Positions 23,720-37,663 of a stretch of 64,000 nt of DNA are shown here, piece after piece (positions within the stretch are counted from its first letter, which is position 1; every line of letters begins with the position of its first letter). The notes under the pieces were generated by a model, which was not told the DNA's origin, made no database searches, and saw only the letters and a list, made by a program, of their open reading frames with translations. Origin of the DNA: Owenia fusiformis (lineage: Eukaryota > Annelida > Polychaeta > Sabellida > Oweniidae); assembly GCA_903813345.2 (NCBI GenBank), contig CAIIXF020000004.1, positions 14,079,001-14,143,000 of the forward strand. Direction: 5' to 3'. Made by a program: the position numbers and the translations under genes.

Positions 23720-24055
23720 TTCCTTTTTTAGGAAGACCCTGGAGCATGATTATTTTACCAAGAAATATTAATTATTTTGCATTATTTTTTAACTTAAATT
23801 TGCTTAATTTTGGCCAAAATAAATCACCCCCTACAATGGCTAAATCAATCATTCTTTTAGCAACAATTATATTCAACGCCAGTGCGGATCAAATACATGG
23901 TTATTGAAAATGATACAGCTTACCTATACTCCGACAGATCATTTTCTATATTAATATTATAACTTTACAATGTTTAAAAGGCTTTTGAAAATATCCAGGA
24001 TAGTCTTAACACTGATGAAAATAACAGTTATTTCAAAGGACCAGGTTTAGTATGG
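23720..24055 (+). mobile_element. Diverged relic of the interior of the 2-kb CAG...ATG element
   Basis: Runs such as AGACCCTGGAGCATGATT, ATGGCTTA/ATGGCTAA, CGGATCAAAT and GATAGTC.T keep the same order and spacing as 29546-29870 and 48796-49120. Identity looks like roughly 75%, far below that between the two intact copies, so this is an old copy. The 82-residue frame on it is not a gene. A short further match (ATAAATACAAGC.ACTGTT) near 26535 may be another piece of the same relic. Confidence 0.6.
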
Positions 24056-24224
24056 CAAATGATTTTAGATGGTTACATCTTTCACCATGAGTATTTTCTT
24101 TATTTATATATGACATTTCCCATTATCACAATATGTTCTCAAGGATAATAAAAATATCAATCAAACAATTCCAAAAATTATGAATATGGGCCCAATTTCA
24201 ACATTTTTTTCAAAATGTTGAACC

Positions 24225-25238
24225 CAGAGGGTGTTCCAAAAGTAACAGGACTGGTGCTGGCATTTTGTCAATTCTGCTCTGAGTGTCTTCAAATTTTCAC
24301 AAATTGTACTTTGGAGTATTGCAACTAAGATTGTAAAGTCTAGAAAAATGATAAAATGCGGATTGATTAATGGTTACTATAGTAACATGACACCACAATA
24401 CCCGGGGCAACTTTTTCATGAAAATGTGATATCTATCATTTTTGTATGACTGAAGAAAGTATCTAATTCAGCTATTACGACACAACATCTCTTGTTTGTT
24501 ATATTATTTGCTTTGTATAATGGTGTTGCTATACAACTCAGATTCAAGTATGATTTCATTGTCATGATAATATTTATTCAATTTCCTGGAATACCACTAT
24601 GTGTAACAGTCTGAACAATTCACGCTTGAGTTTTTGAAAAGACCCAATTTAAAGCCAGTCATCCGACTTGATAACACAACTGCCCGCAAGTAAGAATTAA
24701 AGACCACGCAGCTTTAGAGGAGCTAGGTCTTGAGGTCTTAGTCCATGAACCATACTCTTCTGAACATGCAATATCTAATTTTTACATAAGACCTTTAAAG
24801 ATGAGAATGACCTTCTCCAAGTTGTCCAATTGACCCTGCGATATCCTCAAATGGGTTCACTCATGTGTCTGAGTCATGGATACAGAGTGCTACTCTTGTA
24901 CTGACCAAAGAGGAGCCTGTTTTTCAAAGTAGGGGATACATAAGAATATTAAATGATATAAAGCAAATGTAATTCCCACCAGTTGTTGCATTTCAACGTT
25001 GATATGGGATGTACAAAATGCTTAAAGTCTGTGTAGCTTTCCGCATGGAATGTTGCCCCGGGTATTGTGATGTCATGTTACCATAGCAACCATAACTGTA
25101 CCCAAGTTTCATAATTTTTGTCGAAACTTTGCAGTTTTTAGAACAATACATGATAGTACATTAGGTAAAATTTTGAAGACAATTGGTGCATATTTAACAA
25201 AATACCAGCACCAGTCCTGTTACTTTTGGAACACCCTG
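24225..25238. mobile_element. Long-arm TIR element, about 1.0 kb (mariner-like ends)
   Basis: The left end, GGGTGTTCCAAAAGTAACAG, is the inverse of the right end, CTGTTACTTTTGGAACACCC. Arms extend inward and include TACCCGGGGCAAC (about 24400) facing GTTGCCCCGGGTA (about 25055). The right end abuts TA; the left end has decayed. No transposase is present. Confidence 0.8.
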
Positions 25239-25570
25239 TATTTACTCCAAAGATGATCTTCTTTTCTAATGTCCATTGCATGAAAAGATTATTGAACAAG
25301 GGGTCTAAAACTTCTCTAAAAGTAGAATAGATTTAAGGGCTAGTTTTGAAGATATCAATTTTCAATGACCAAAATTATGCTGAAAACAATGGATAGCATG
25401 AGTTTCCTCTATAGAAAATAACATTGGATTTGTCTTTTTTTAATTTGTTCAGGTTGGATCATTAAATCACAAATCTATTTTTAAAAGGTCTTGAGAGGTT
25501 TAAAATAAAGGTTGTGAAGTTCAATGAGGAAAGGTTTATTGTTTATAATAGTATTGAGAATAGACTACCA

Positions 25571-26320
25571 CAAAGGAGTGGTATCGATATGGAGAACTTT
25601 TTGAACACACGTTTCTCTTAAACCAGTCATAAAAATTTCTAAAAATTTAACACATCGTCAATTTAATGGTCATCTTTTGAATGGTAGCAATATGATTTCA
25701 AATATATATATTTACTTTCATCTATATTGTTTAAGAAAACACATCAAACACTTGTTTTGTTCTTGGTATAATGTATCCAGAGTGAAATGTAACATCTTTC
25801 CGAACCTCATTGAAACAAAACGACATAAACACAACACGTTTAGGTCCCTCAATATTTTAATTGTACAAAGGAAATTTTGGTTGATTTTAAAAAAGTATCT
25901 TGTTAATGAAATAAAAGGTTTATTTTGATTTTTATCTATTTTGGGGGGATTTTGTTTTAATTTTTTGAATACTTTTTTAAAATCAACCAAAAATTCCTTT
26001 GTATAACTATATAATATTGAGAAGTCTAAAAACATGTTGTATATGCTATTTTGTTCCAACAAGGTTCGGAAAGACATTTTATTTCATTCTCAAGAATTGG
26101 TAGAAAGGAGCAAAAACAATTGCACTAAAAAAATAAAAAATGTTAGCAAAAACAGTTATAAAAAATATTTCTAAATAATTTTCGCATTAAATTGTTGTCA
26201 ATCAGTCAACATTACATAAAATACCATGTTTTTTTACAATGATTTTATGTTTTCAATGATTGGTTTAAGAGAAAAACATTTTTGAATTCAGTTCTCCATA
26301 TCGATACCAATCCTTTATAA
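25571..26320. repeat. Foldback with arms of about 370 bp
   Basis: The left arm holds GGTATCGATATGGAGAAC, TCTCTTAAACCA, GGTTGATTTTAAAAAAGTA and CCGAACCTCATTG. The right arm holds the complements in reverse order: GTTCTCCATATCGATACC, TGGTTTAAGAGA, TACTTTTTTAAAATCAACC and CAAGGTTCGG. The centre is near 25945. Overlapping frames on both strands here are by-products of the inverted repeat. Bases 26321-27183 show nothing else certain. Confidence 0.8.
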
Positions 26321-27183
26321 CAATTATTTTAAGACTTGTATTCCTGACAATGGTTTAAAAATAGGTTTCTGGGGGGGATGTGGTCAGGATGCCATCTTGG
26401 GTCAAGAATTAGGTGATATTTTTGATTCACTATTTCATATTCAAAATTATTATTTTATCAATTCCCTGATGGAGAAATAATCAAAACATTTTAATAAGGG
26501 TTGCTAAAAACATATAAATCATTAACATGTATAAATACAAGCAACTGTTCAAATATGAAACATAAATTGTTAATAACATATGATTTTTAAATAAATTTTA
26601 TTTTGTACCTCTTCCTTCACTTTGAAAACACATAGCTAGTTAAGGTGCATCAAATTCAAGCCAATCAGAACATGCTATTTCATTAAACTGCATTGCTTAA
26701 ATAATCAACAATCCATCATTTAAGTTGTTTTTGAGAAAAAATAAGCAATATTTTCAATAAACATTGCAGGACTATTATATTCAGTTGTGATGACATCAAA
26801 ATAGCTCACATCATGTTGTTGGTATCAAAACACATGACGCATGCTCCAGTAGAACAACATAAATTGAAAATATCAATTATCATTAATTTGCCTGGCTCCA
26901 CCATTTCTTGAGTAAATATAGTAAAATATAAGCCTTTTGAATTTGTCATATTAATATCTTGAGAACAAACCTTGCGTACATCTTATTTTATCCAACAAGA
27001 TAAATATTATTTCTTAAAGAAATTATCATTTATTGATTTCTATTCTTATTGATTATTCCCCACACTTTTTCTCCTTCTTCCAACAAACTTTCAAGTATCT
27101 ATACTATGCTTCTACCTGGAAGCTGGGTTGAACTTGGCGAAAAGGAATTTTCATTTTTTATGTTGCATTGCATTAGAAAACTA

Positions 27184-27683
27184 NNNNNNNNNNNNNNNNN
27201 NNNNNNNNNNNNNNNNNNNNNNNNNNNNNNNNNNNNNNNNNNNNNNNNNNNNNNNNNNNNNNNNNNNNNNNNNNNNNNNNNNNNNNNNNNNNNNNNNNNN
27301 NNNNNNNNNNNNNNNNNNNNNNNNNNNNNNNNNNNNNNNNNNNNNNNNNNNNNNNNNNNNNNNNNNNNNNNNNNNNNNNNNNNNNNNNNNNNNNNNNNNN
27401 NNNNNNNNNNNNNNNNNNNNNNNNNNNNNNNNNNNNNNNNNNNNNNNNNNNNNNNNNNNNNNNNNNNNNNNNNNNNNNNNNNNNNNNNNNNNNNNNNNNN
27501 NNNNNNNNNNNNNNNNNNNNNNNNNNNNNNNNNNNNNNNNNNNNNNNNNNNNNNNNNNNNNNNNNNNNNNNNNNNNNNNNNNNNNNNNNNNNNNNNNNNN
27601 NNNNNNNNNNNNNNNNNNNNNNNNNNNNNNNNNNNNNNNNNNNNNNNNNNNNNNNNNNNNNNNNNNNNNNNNNNNNNNNNNNN
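27184..27683. other. Assembly gap (500 N)
   Basis: Exactly 500 N at the left edge of the diverged satellite tract. The two long frames that cross it exist only because N is translated as X. Confidence 0.99.
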
Positions 27684-28325
27684 TCTTTTAGGTAGCTAAC
27701 CTCACTGATAGTGACTATGATAGGACTGGTAGGTAACTCTCCTCGCTGATAGCAAATAAGAAAGTTCTTGTAGCTAACCCCATCGGTAGTGAATACTATT
27801 GGCCTTCTTGGAAGCTCACCTCACTGAAAGTGACTAAGGTAGATTTTATTGGTAGTTTACCTAATTGATAGGGAAAAATGTTAGCCTTCTTGGTAACTCA
27901 CCTCACTGATGGTGACTAAGGTAGGTTTTCTTGGAAACTCACCTCACTAATAATGATGTATATTTTGTACATGTAACTCATCTCACTGATAATGAATATG
28001 GTATGTTTTATAGATAGCTTACCACATTGAAAGTAAAAAAGTGGGTCTTCTTAAAAGCCCACCTCACTATTAGTGATCAATGTGGTTTCTTTGGATAGCT
28101 CACCTCACTGATAGGGAATAAGTTAGGTCTTGGAGGTACACATATTTTATCTCAGGTAGATATTCTGGGAAGCTCATCTCACTGATAGTGAATAATGTAG
28201 GTTTTTGGAATAGGTCACCTCACTGAAACTTTCTAAGGTAGGTCTTGTCTATAGGTCATCTCAGAATCATCAGTGAATTAGGTAGGTCTTGTAGGTAGGT
28301 AACCTCACTGATAGTGAATCAGATA
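27684..28325 (-). repeat. Diverged edge of the satellite (about 41-bp monomers)
   Basis: The motif CTCACCTCACTGATAGTGA recurs about every 40-50 bp with many substitutions, together with AAGGTAGGT(C/T)TT. It corresponds to the monomer of the arrays at 19.8 and 31.3 kb, in the orientation of the right-hand array, but is far more degraded. Bases 28326-28820 after it show nothing recognisable. Confidence 0.75.
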
Positions 28326-28820
28326 TTGTGAGTATCTCATTGAAGAGTACCATTTCCTCTGTAAATAATCCTCAGTCAAGTGATACCAGGCCATTTTTAT
28401 AACTTGACTTATTAATTTAGACAGATTTCTTTATATCAAGTTATATCAAAACAATTTGCTGAACCTGTAACTGTATCAATATTATTCGGTGTATTTTAAC
28501 ATTATGGCAGGTATTGGTAATATAGTCTAAACAATGGAGTAAAATCTGTATCAAATAGTTGAATCTTTACTCATTTTCAAGTCATTTGGAGACAATGCCT
28601 TTAATTTAAGGCTAAAGTTATCATGAAAAGGGCAATACTAATGTTGTTCTAATATAACTTAGATAATGCAATTATAGACACCAGAAGAGGAAATAATGGA
28701 ATATTCCATATGGGTTATGGCAAAATTTCAACTAAGTATCTAACTTTATAATGAACTACAATGCATAAAATAGGTTCCAGTGTTCCATGATTATTTTAGT
28801 GCTATAAACACTTATAACAC

Positions 28821-30854
28821 CAGTGGCGTAGCCAGGATTTGGTGACCGGGGGTTCTATTTTTATGTTATTCACAACCCCCCCCCCTTCATTAGTTTCTCA
28901 AATAATTCAATTTGTACAATAACCCTCCCTCCAAAAGTTTGGCAATCCTAACTACCCCATTGGATTATGTATTAAAGCATCTTTAAGTTTGAATTCTTAT
29001 TTGCATAATTTGTAAAGAAAAAACTATTTTGGGAGGGGAAATATAATTCATTTCAATACCTTCATTAAGGCAGAATCTGATCTATAGGGGGTGATAAAAT
29101 TACAAGCAACATGTATAATTGACCTACCAATCTATTCCTTACAATATCAAATAGAATATCTCCCAAAAGATTCACAACATGAGTGAAAAATGTTTAAATT
29201 CTCCCAAATAATAAGAATGGTAACCATTCTCATAGAAAAATAATACATTTTTGTAAAAATCTTTAGTTTTCCTGGAATAAAGTGTGCACTGTTGTGATTT
29301 TTAGAAAATAGATATGACAAGGAATGACATGAGAAAAGTCTGGACGTAAAAATGATTTTCAAAAATGACCTTGTAGCTTTGCAACTTTAATGTTCACAAA
29401 GTAAAATAAACAGGCAACGTGCAAAAAAGTCAGACAACTTATAATAAATTTTCTGCATCAAAATATACTTCGGGGAATCTTTTACTGAATACATATCCTG
29501 AAATCTGATTTGCCCCGAATCCACCATTATTTCGACTGATTTCTAGAAGACCCTGGAGCATGATTTGTTTCCAAGGAATATCAACTATTTCGCACAATTT
29601 ATTCTTTAACTTAAGCTACTTCATCTAGGACAAAATAAATCACCTCATGCAATGGCTTATCATTATTTTTCAGGAAATTTGTTGGAAGCCAGTTCGGATC
29701 AAATGCAAGGTTATTGAAATTGACGCAAACACCCTATACTCCGAAAGATCGTTCTTCTATGATAACTTTTCACAACGTTTACACGAAGGCTTTATAAACT
29801 ATCCGGGATAGTCGTATTACTGATGAAAATATCTATTATTCAAATAAGTGGGTCTCGGTTATGCTTTGTTTTAAAAAGTTAAAAATATTTCTTTGGACGT
29901 CATCGGAGCTCAGTGGTAAGTCCCCCAGAGCAGATCAACCGCAATTGATAATAAAAACGTTTTAGTGCATAAAATTATATATAAATACAAGCGACTGTTA
30001 TTTTCAGACGGCTTGATAACAAATTAGGCCTTCATTATTTGAAGATTAATACCATATAATTTTTCAATTTTTTTTATTATATTATTTATTCGCTAAACAT
30101 ATCATGACATTAACATGAAAATGGAGAGCAAGTAAACTGGAACGATAACAATTTGAATTCTATACAATCTCTTAGATGAGTGGAGTGTATCTGAAAAAAC
30201 GAAATCATTTTTTGCAATGATTGATTTTTCTTTGAAAAGTGATGGGTAAATAAATACTGAACAAATGAAAGAATGAATGAATTTGAACAAATCCTTGTGT
30301 TTATAAATGATATACGCTTTTAAATAATTCATTTCACAACGTTTTTAATTATTAATTGGTTTCGGGGACTTGCCAGCCCCAGGGACGCCCCAAGAAATAT
30401 ATTAAATTTTAATCAAAATAAAACAAAACAGAGATGTACACATTTGAAAGAACATGTGTTTCATCAATACTATTACGACTATTCCAGATATTTATTCGCC
30501 AATGTTGTTTTCAATAACTTTCAATAACTTCGTATTGGACCAGAACTGGCTTAAAACAAAATTCCTACAAAGGACTGATTTAGCCATTGCCCAAGATAAG
30601 TTATTTTGTCCGAGATGAAGAATGCCAAACGTTTTGAGGGAAGTGTAACTTCACTATGACATGTTTTTAAGAAAATAATGCTCGTGTTCACCATCACAAA
30701 TATCAATTCATTTACTGCTCATATATGTAGTTTTCAAATAGCACAGTAATTTAATGATTCTGGTTATATGCACTTTTTCCGCAAAATGATATTTTGGGAA
30801 ATCCTGACCGGGGGTTCGTTCGAACCCACTGAACCCCCGCTGGCTACGGCTATG
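28821..30854 (+). mobile_element. 2.03-kb non-autonomous DNA transposon, copy 1 (5-bp target duplication AACAC)
   Basis: It starts CAGTGGCGTAGCCAG and ends CTGGCTACGGCTATG; the two 15-mers match inverted at 12 of 15 positions. AACAC flanks both ends (28816-28820 and 30855-30859). Copy 2 at 47188-50070 is about 95% identical by eye. No transposase frame is found. The small minus-strand frame near 29147-29362 also exists in copy 2, but with no sign of selection. The superfamily is uncertain. Confidence 0.85.
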
Positions 30855-30904
30855 AACACCATTAATAAAATATGGAAATGTCATATGGCATCCAAGATAT
30901 GACA

Positions 30905-31260
30905 GTATCAAAATAGAGTCCTATGTAAAGCTACTAAACATGATAATTCAATTAAAGCCTTGAGTTATACAGAACGACTTAAGAAACTCAATTTATTCTC
31001 CCTGAAATACAGAAGGAGATCTTATGATTGAAGTTTACAAAATTTTCAATGCCTATGTTAGAATTGAATCAAGTTACTTCTTTATTGAGAATTAATCCAC
31101 AGGGGTCATCCAAAGAAACTATATAAATAATGTCTTAGACTTGACATTTGAAAAAACTGGAACTGACTGGAACTTGTTAACACTTTTAATCATACAATCC
31201 CAATCTTTTAAAAACTTTAAAAAAAAACTTGATAAACATTGGAAGGGGGAGCAATTTAAC
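30905..31260 (+). pseudogene. Truncated 3' end of a CR1/jockey-like reverse transcriptase
   Basis: In one frame it reads LSYTERLKKLNLFSLKYRRR, then shifts frame to MIEVYKIFNAY, later NFKKKLDKHW. This is the conserved C-terminal pattern LSYEERLKxLNLxSLKYRRxRGDxIEVYKI...FKxxLDxHW of non-LTR retrotransposon ORF2. Stops and frameshifts make it dead. Confidence 0.6.
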
Positions 31261-31333
31261 CATGATATGACATAAAGATTAGGACAACTACGTGAGGATT
31301 TCTATAAATTTGAATAAACTTTGTATTAACAGA

Positions 31334-33565
31334 TGGTAGGTCAACCTCACTGAAAATAACCATAAAGGTCTCAAGGGTAGTTCCTCTCACCAGGAGGTTA
31401 ACCATGAATGTCCCGAGGGAAGGTCAACCTCACTGACAATAACCATGAAGGTCCTGAGGGTAGTTCCTCTCCTTGAGAGTCAATCATATAGGTCCTGATG
31501 GTAGGTCAAACTCACTTAAAATAACCATAAAGGTCTCAAGGGTAGTTCCTCTCACCAGGAGTCAATCATATAGGTCAAGAAGGTAGGTCAACCTCACTGA
31601 TAGTTAACCATGAAGGTCCTGAGGGTAGTTTCTCTTCCTGAGAGTCAATCATATAGGTCCTGAGGGTTGATCAACCTCACTGGTAGTTAACCATGAAGGT
31701 CCCGAGAGTAGTTAACCATGAAGGTCCTGAGGGTAGTTTCTCTCCCCGAGAGTCAATCATAAAGGTCCTGAGGATAGGTCAACCTCATTAATAGTTAACT
31801 ATGAATGTCTTGAGGGAAGGTCAACCTCACTGACAATGACCATGAAGGTAGTTAACCATGAAGGTCCTGAGGGTAGTTTCTCTCCCCGAGAGTCAATCAT
31901 AAAGGTCCTGAGGATAGGTCAACCTCATTAATAGTTAACCATGAATGTCCTGAGGGAAGGTCAACCTCACTGACAATGACCATGAAGGTCCTGAGGGTAG
32001 TTCTTCTCCTTGAGAGTCAATCATTTATGTCCTGAGGGTAGGTCAACCTCATTGATGGTTAACCATGGATGTCCTGAGGGTAGGTCAACATCACTGACAA
32101 TAACCATGAAGGTCCTGAGGGTAGTTCCTCTCCTTGAGAGTCAATCATAGTCTTGAGGGTAGGTCAACCTCACTGATAGTTAACCTTGAAGGTCCTGAGG
32201 ATAGTTCCTCTCCCTGAGAGTCAATCATATAGGTCTTGAGGGTAGGTCAACCTCACTGATAGTTAACCATGGAGGTCCTGAGCGTAGTTCCTCTCCCTGA
32301 GAGTCAATCATATAGGTCTTGAGGGTAGGTCAACTTTATTGATAGTTAACCATGAAGGTCCTGAACGTAGTTCCTCTCCCTAAGACTCAATCATATATAT
32401 GAGGGTAGTTCCTCTACTTGAGAGTCAATCATATAGGCCCTGAGGGTAGGTCAACCTCACTGAAAATAACCATAAAGGTCCCAAGGGTAGTTCCTCTCAC
32501 CAAGAGTCAATCATATAGATCCTGAGGATAGGTCAACCTCATTAATAGTTAACCATGAATGTCCTGAGGGAAGGTCAACCTCACTGACAATAACCATGAA
32601 GGTCCTGAGGGTAGTTCCTCTCCTTGAGAGTCAATCATATAGGTCCTGAGGATAGGTCAACCTCATTAATAGTTAATCATGAATGTCCTGAGGGAAGGTC
32701 AACCTCACTGAGAATAACCATGAAGGTCCTGAGGGTAGTTCCTCTCCTTGAGAGTCAATCATATATGTCCTGAGGGTAGGTCAACCTCATTAATAGTTAG
32801 CCATGAATGTCCTGAGGGAAGGTCAATCTCACTGACAATAACCATGAAGGTCCTGAGGGTAGTTCCTCTCCTTGAGAGTCAATCATATAGGTCCTGAGGA
32901 TAGGTCAACCTCATTAATAGTTAATCATGAATGTCCTGAGGGAAGGTCAACCTCACTGAGAATAACCATGAAGGTCCTGAGGGTAGTTCCTCTCCTTGAG
33001 AGTCAATCATATAGGTCCTGAGGGTAGGTCAACCTCATTAATAGTTAACCATGAATGTCCTGAGGGTAATTTCTCTTCTTGAGAGTCAGTCTTATAGGTC
33101 CTGAGGGTAGGTCAACCTCACTGACAATAACCATAAAGGTCCCAAGGGTAGTTCCTCTACTTGAGAGTCAATCATATAGGTCCTGAGGGTAGGTCAACCT
33201 CACTGAAAATATCCATAAAGGTCCCAAGGGTAGTTCCTCTCACCAAGAGTCAATCATACTTGTATAGGTCCTGAGGGTAGGTCAACCTCACTGATAGTTA
33301 ACCATGAAGGTCCCAAAGGTAGTTTTTCTCTCTGAGAGTCAATCATATAGGTCCTGATGGTAGGTCAACCTCACTGAAAATAACCATAAAGGTCTCAAGG
33401 GTAGTTCCTCTCACCAGGAGTCAATCATATAGGTCCTGATGGTAGGTCAACCTCACCGATAGTTAACCATAAATGTCCTGAGGGTAGTTTCTCTCCCTGA
33501 GAGTCAATCATATAGGTCCTGAGGGTAGGTTAATCTCACAGATACATGTAATTTACCATGAAGTG
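31334..33565 (-). repeat. Dimeric satellite array, right copy (inverted)
   Basis: This is the reverse complement of the left array, with units containing GTAGGTCAACCTCACTGA and GAGAGTCAATCATATAGGTC. The boundary at 33540-33640, with GGGGGCACTTACTT, matches the left array boundary inverted. This shows that array and flank were duplicated together and that the arrays did not arise independently. Confidence 0.95.
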
Positions 33566-36500
33566 TTAGGGGGCACTTACTTAAAAATAACAAATAAAGC
33601 ATCTGTTTATATCACAAATTCATAAAAAATGTTTCTTACCCACTATGTAAAATCCCATGATTAATACAGTATCATAAACCTATTAAACATACATATCAGT
33701 TGTTTTAATTCGTTTTAACCTGTTATCATAGGTTTATGTATAAGACATAATTATAACAATGAATGATACGGACTTTTTTGGAGTTTCTCCTCTGATACTT
33801 GTATAGTTTGTTTTAATTTGTTATCAGCTGTTATCAGCTGTTATATTCCATCTGGTTCAACTGGGAAAAACATATTATACTGGATGATACATTTCTCTGC
33901 TCTTGTGTATAATTTGTTTACATTAGGTTACATGTTGTTGACACTATCTTGTTGACATAGACATATTGAGTGCTTTAATAAAAGCAGGTATTGATAAATT
34001 AAGTTTTGACATTTGAAAGTTGTAATGAATTAATATAAATGATTTTTCAAAATAAGTCACCAGAAGTGATTAGTGCAGCAGTTGAAAGATATATTTTAGT
34101 TTTACATTTATAACGTGCTTGCAAAAACACGGGCGCCCATTTAGATTATTAGCGGTTTTATTATAATATTGGATTGCTTCAATGCGCTCCATGAAAGAAA
34201 AATGTGGGCACTTTATTAATTGAAATCAATATGTCTTAATATTAAAGCTACATTGTTAACGGAGACAACGTAAGACTGCGACATTTTAACCCATTTCAAA
34301 ATTCGGTGTTTTTATTTTCCATAACGGCTACTAGTATTTGTGTGCCATAGTTATCTCAGCTTTCGGGAATCATGGTTAATATCGTGATTTTAGGGCAGTT
34401 ATAAAAATATACAAGGCGATGGTTCAAAATGGACAATTTTCAAAACTGCTCAACTTCACGTTTTTAAAGAATGCTTGCCCGGCGAGGGGTTTGCTATTGC
34501 GAGAGAACAAAAACATTGAATTAGGATTTTTCCTAATACGTAATCATTAATACTTAATACTTAATCATTAATCAACAACTTTTAAAACCGTCTCTCTGAT
34601 TAAATATCATGCCAATTAATACCACGATTGTGTTGACAGGATTAAATGCGATATCTATGGAATAATAATTTAATGAACTCAATAGTCTAAATGATAAATA
34701 AGTTCATAATTTAGTCTTGGCTGACTAGTCTTGTATCATCAGAGTTGGATTGCAAATACCTCCCTAAATCAAATATTTATAATTGTTTTTATGTCTCTGA
34801 TCCAACCACTAAATTAAAGTTTAAAAGGAAGACTATAGTGCCCCGTGAATTCATTATAATTATCTTAGACAATAGACTAGATGCGAGTAGAAAAAATCTT
34901 AATTTACGCCATTAAATATCCAAAATTCAGTCAAAGCGATGTTATATTTGAAATCTACATGTAAAAGTACATCTAGAAATATGGTTTTGAAAATTGTTGA
35001 TCAAGTTTGAAAATTTAATTATTTTTGAAAGTGTGACTTCTAGTTCGGGTTGATTCTCCATAGAGCCCATGTTACAAAATCACAAAAAGTGAAATATCTT
35101 TTCTTGTATTGGTCAGATAACATTTTCATTAATACTGGACATATTTTGATTTGCATAACTATTAGATACATAAGGGTTATATGAAAATTGAACCACTAAA
35201 ACAGATGTTATTTAAGTTAAAGGGAACTTTCTACCATACCCGCCATGCTATCTGACCCGAACGAGCCACCTAGTGGTAAAACTGGTAACTACCTACTCGC
35301 ATCTGCGTTATTGTGAAGCGGTACAATCGTGGGAGTGTTACCCGGGAGTGTTAATTAATCGGAATGCAAGTTTGATACAAAATAACTCCTTTGGATCAAA
35401 TATTTAAATTTTACTAGAGTGCGGGGAGTGGAAACGAGTCTCCATTCAAGCACTAAATATCAAAAGAAAGATTTCAGTTCCCCTTAACTTCGCTCCCGGA
35501 CTTCACTATTCACCACCTCCCCTCCCCCTTCCCCAATTATCTTTTATGACCCCAGATTGTTCGTTTCTGTGCCCCCCCCCCCCCTGTCCATGGCAAGTAA
35601 GTAATCTATGTGTATATCGGCTCCCTCCCAATGGTGGGCAAAACCAGATGCAGGCATAGACATTGACAAGGCGAGGGGATTAGAAATAAAAATAGTTTTG
35701 TTTTAGGATCTGACTGAAATATTTTGGCACTGTTCAACGAAGCGGTTTAAGGAATTAGAGGCAGAAGTAATTCCTAGATGACCTGTCTTTACTGTAATCA
35801 AGATGCTACCTAACCGCAGTTTTAAAAGTTATTTATCTTTTGTGATAATCTAATACTACTTATAGATTGGTTTTCCAAATGTAAGACCCCGTATAAGACC
35901 CTTGTCTCTGATTGTGAAACATGTGTATGCATCAAATCCGAGGAATATTACATTATGTGAAACAATTCCAAAATGTTTTGTCTTGAACTCAATCAAATAG
36001 CAATATATTTCAACATGTGGAAATTGTTTATTAACGTAATGTCGGGCACTATAGGTGAACGGGTTTTCAGTTTTGCTCTTTTTTGTCACACTTAAATTGT
36101 GTGCTTTATTTATTTGGAATTTGAATTTGAAAGGGTGAATTCACATCCAATAAAGCTTATATTATCATTTATTAACAGATGCATCGAGGTAGAGCCACCG
36201 TTCAAAAGACATAAACATAACTCTGTCGAGTGCAATAAATCCATGCATATCCATTTGTAGCAATCATACGGCCAGACCAGGGGAACACAGATACCCTTCG
36301 CATTCTTACATTGTCCGCATGTCAACCATACGGCGACCGCACGGTCAGCCTGCCTTTCCTTTCGCACCTCTCATACACGTGTACAAATTCTAAGATCATA
36401 TTAATTACCATTGATTCCTCGTTTTCAATCCCTGGTTTTCAAAGCCCGTTAGATGTTAATGAATGGAGATTTTTAAATGTGCTTTCATTAAACAGCCAGG

Positions 36501-37663
36501 AAAAATAAACTATTTTTCATTTCCCAGGAATCACATAATCCGTCAAAATTCATTTAATTTAAAATGTATCTAATATACTAGTATTACATGTATACAATCA
36601 GACAGACTGGCTATTCTAATCCGTTATGAAAAGCCATTTGTTTTTTCCTCTACAGGATGTTTCTGCGGAAGTTAATTTGTTTATCTTAGTGTTTAGAGGC
36701 AATTTCCTTTGACGCTTTCGTGAAATAAATGAACTCTGTGATGGACTACAATTGTATATTTTTACAGGAACAGTTACCCGAAGTACGCTGTTACATTATT
36801 TTCATTTTAGGTCTCTCTAATCGTTGCATTGCAGAAGTCTAATATTATTCTCTCCTGTGCCGAAGGTACTTATACCCGTAGCCAAGGGGGGGGGGGGTGT
36901 TCAAGGAGTCCAACTCAACAGAATTCGAATTGAATACAAAATAAATTCATAACATATAAATATATAAATACATAATGTCTATCCAAGTCTTCTTGCATTT
37001 TCTGAACTTCAAATGCGCCTTTTGATGTGTGATAACAAAATACTAATTAAATACTTAATGTTACTCCAGCTTGTTTTTATAGTAATTTGGCAATTAAACA
37101 TGCATAAAGAGATAGCAATGTGTGTACTGTGTACAACCCGAATCCTCTCCCGATCAGGTCACGTTTTATATGTCTCTGATGTAATAACTGCCCTGTCAAC
37201 CCTCACGCATTAGGCGTGATTGTTACGCATTTGCTGGAAAAATAGAAATCACGCATCAATTTAGCGTGTATGATCAAATATCACGCAAATCACGGATTTT
37301 GTTGAAATTTTTAAAAATCGTTTTTTCTGAAATGCCGACACGGTAAAATACCGAACGGCGAAAAAAACGTTCGGTCTTTGCACATGATTGCCGTTTATGT
37401 CACACATTTGGTACAAAATATGTGTATATATCACGCATTTGTTTCGAAAATATTCACACCTACCTATTTGATTGAAATCATTCAAATCAAAGTTGGCATT
37501 CGAGAACAAAAATGTGTCCAGTCAAAAATAGATTTCTAATGTTTGATTTTGAGTAGTTGTATTTATTGATCCTTGTTTTTCAATCTACAGATGGTTCACA
37601 TAATTCCGAAGTAAACAGAAAATAATAAACATTTCCTTGGTTCCCATGATACTGCTTATAACC

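Noticed and set aside
23659-23907. 82-residue frame
   Set aside because: It lies on a diverged copy of the 2-kb transposon, and the frame is not kept in the intact copies.
25677-26077. Frames of 83 and 119 residues on opposite strands
   Set aside because: They occupy the two arms of a foldback and share no protein family features.
35856-36367. Minus-strand frames inside the CACTA element as a transposase remnant
   Set aside because: No transposase motif or similarity to known CACTA transposases could be recognised, and the frames are short and unrelated to each other.
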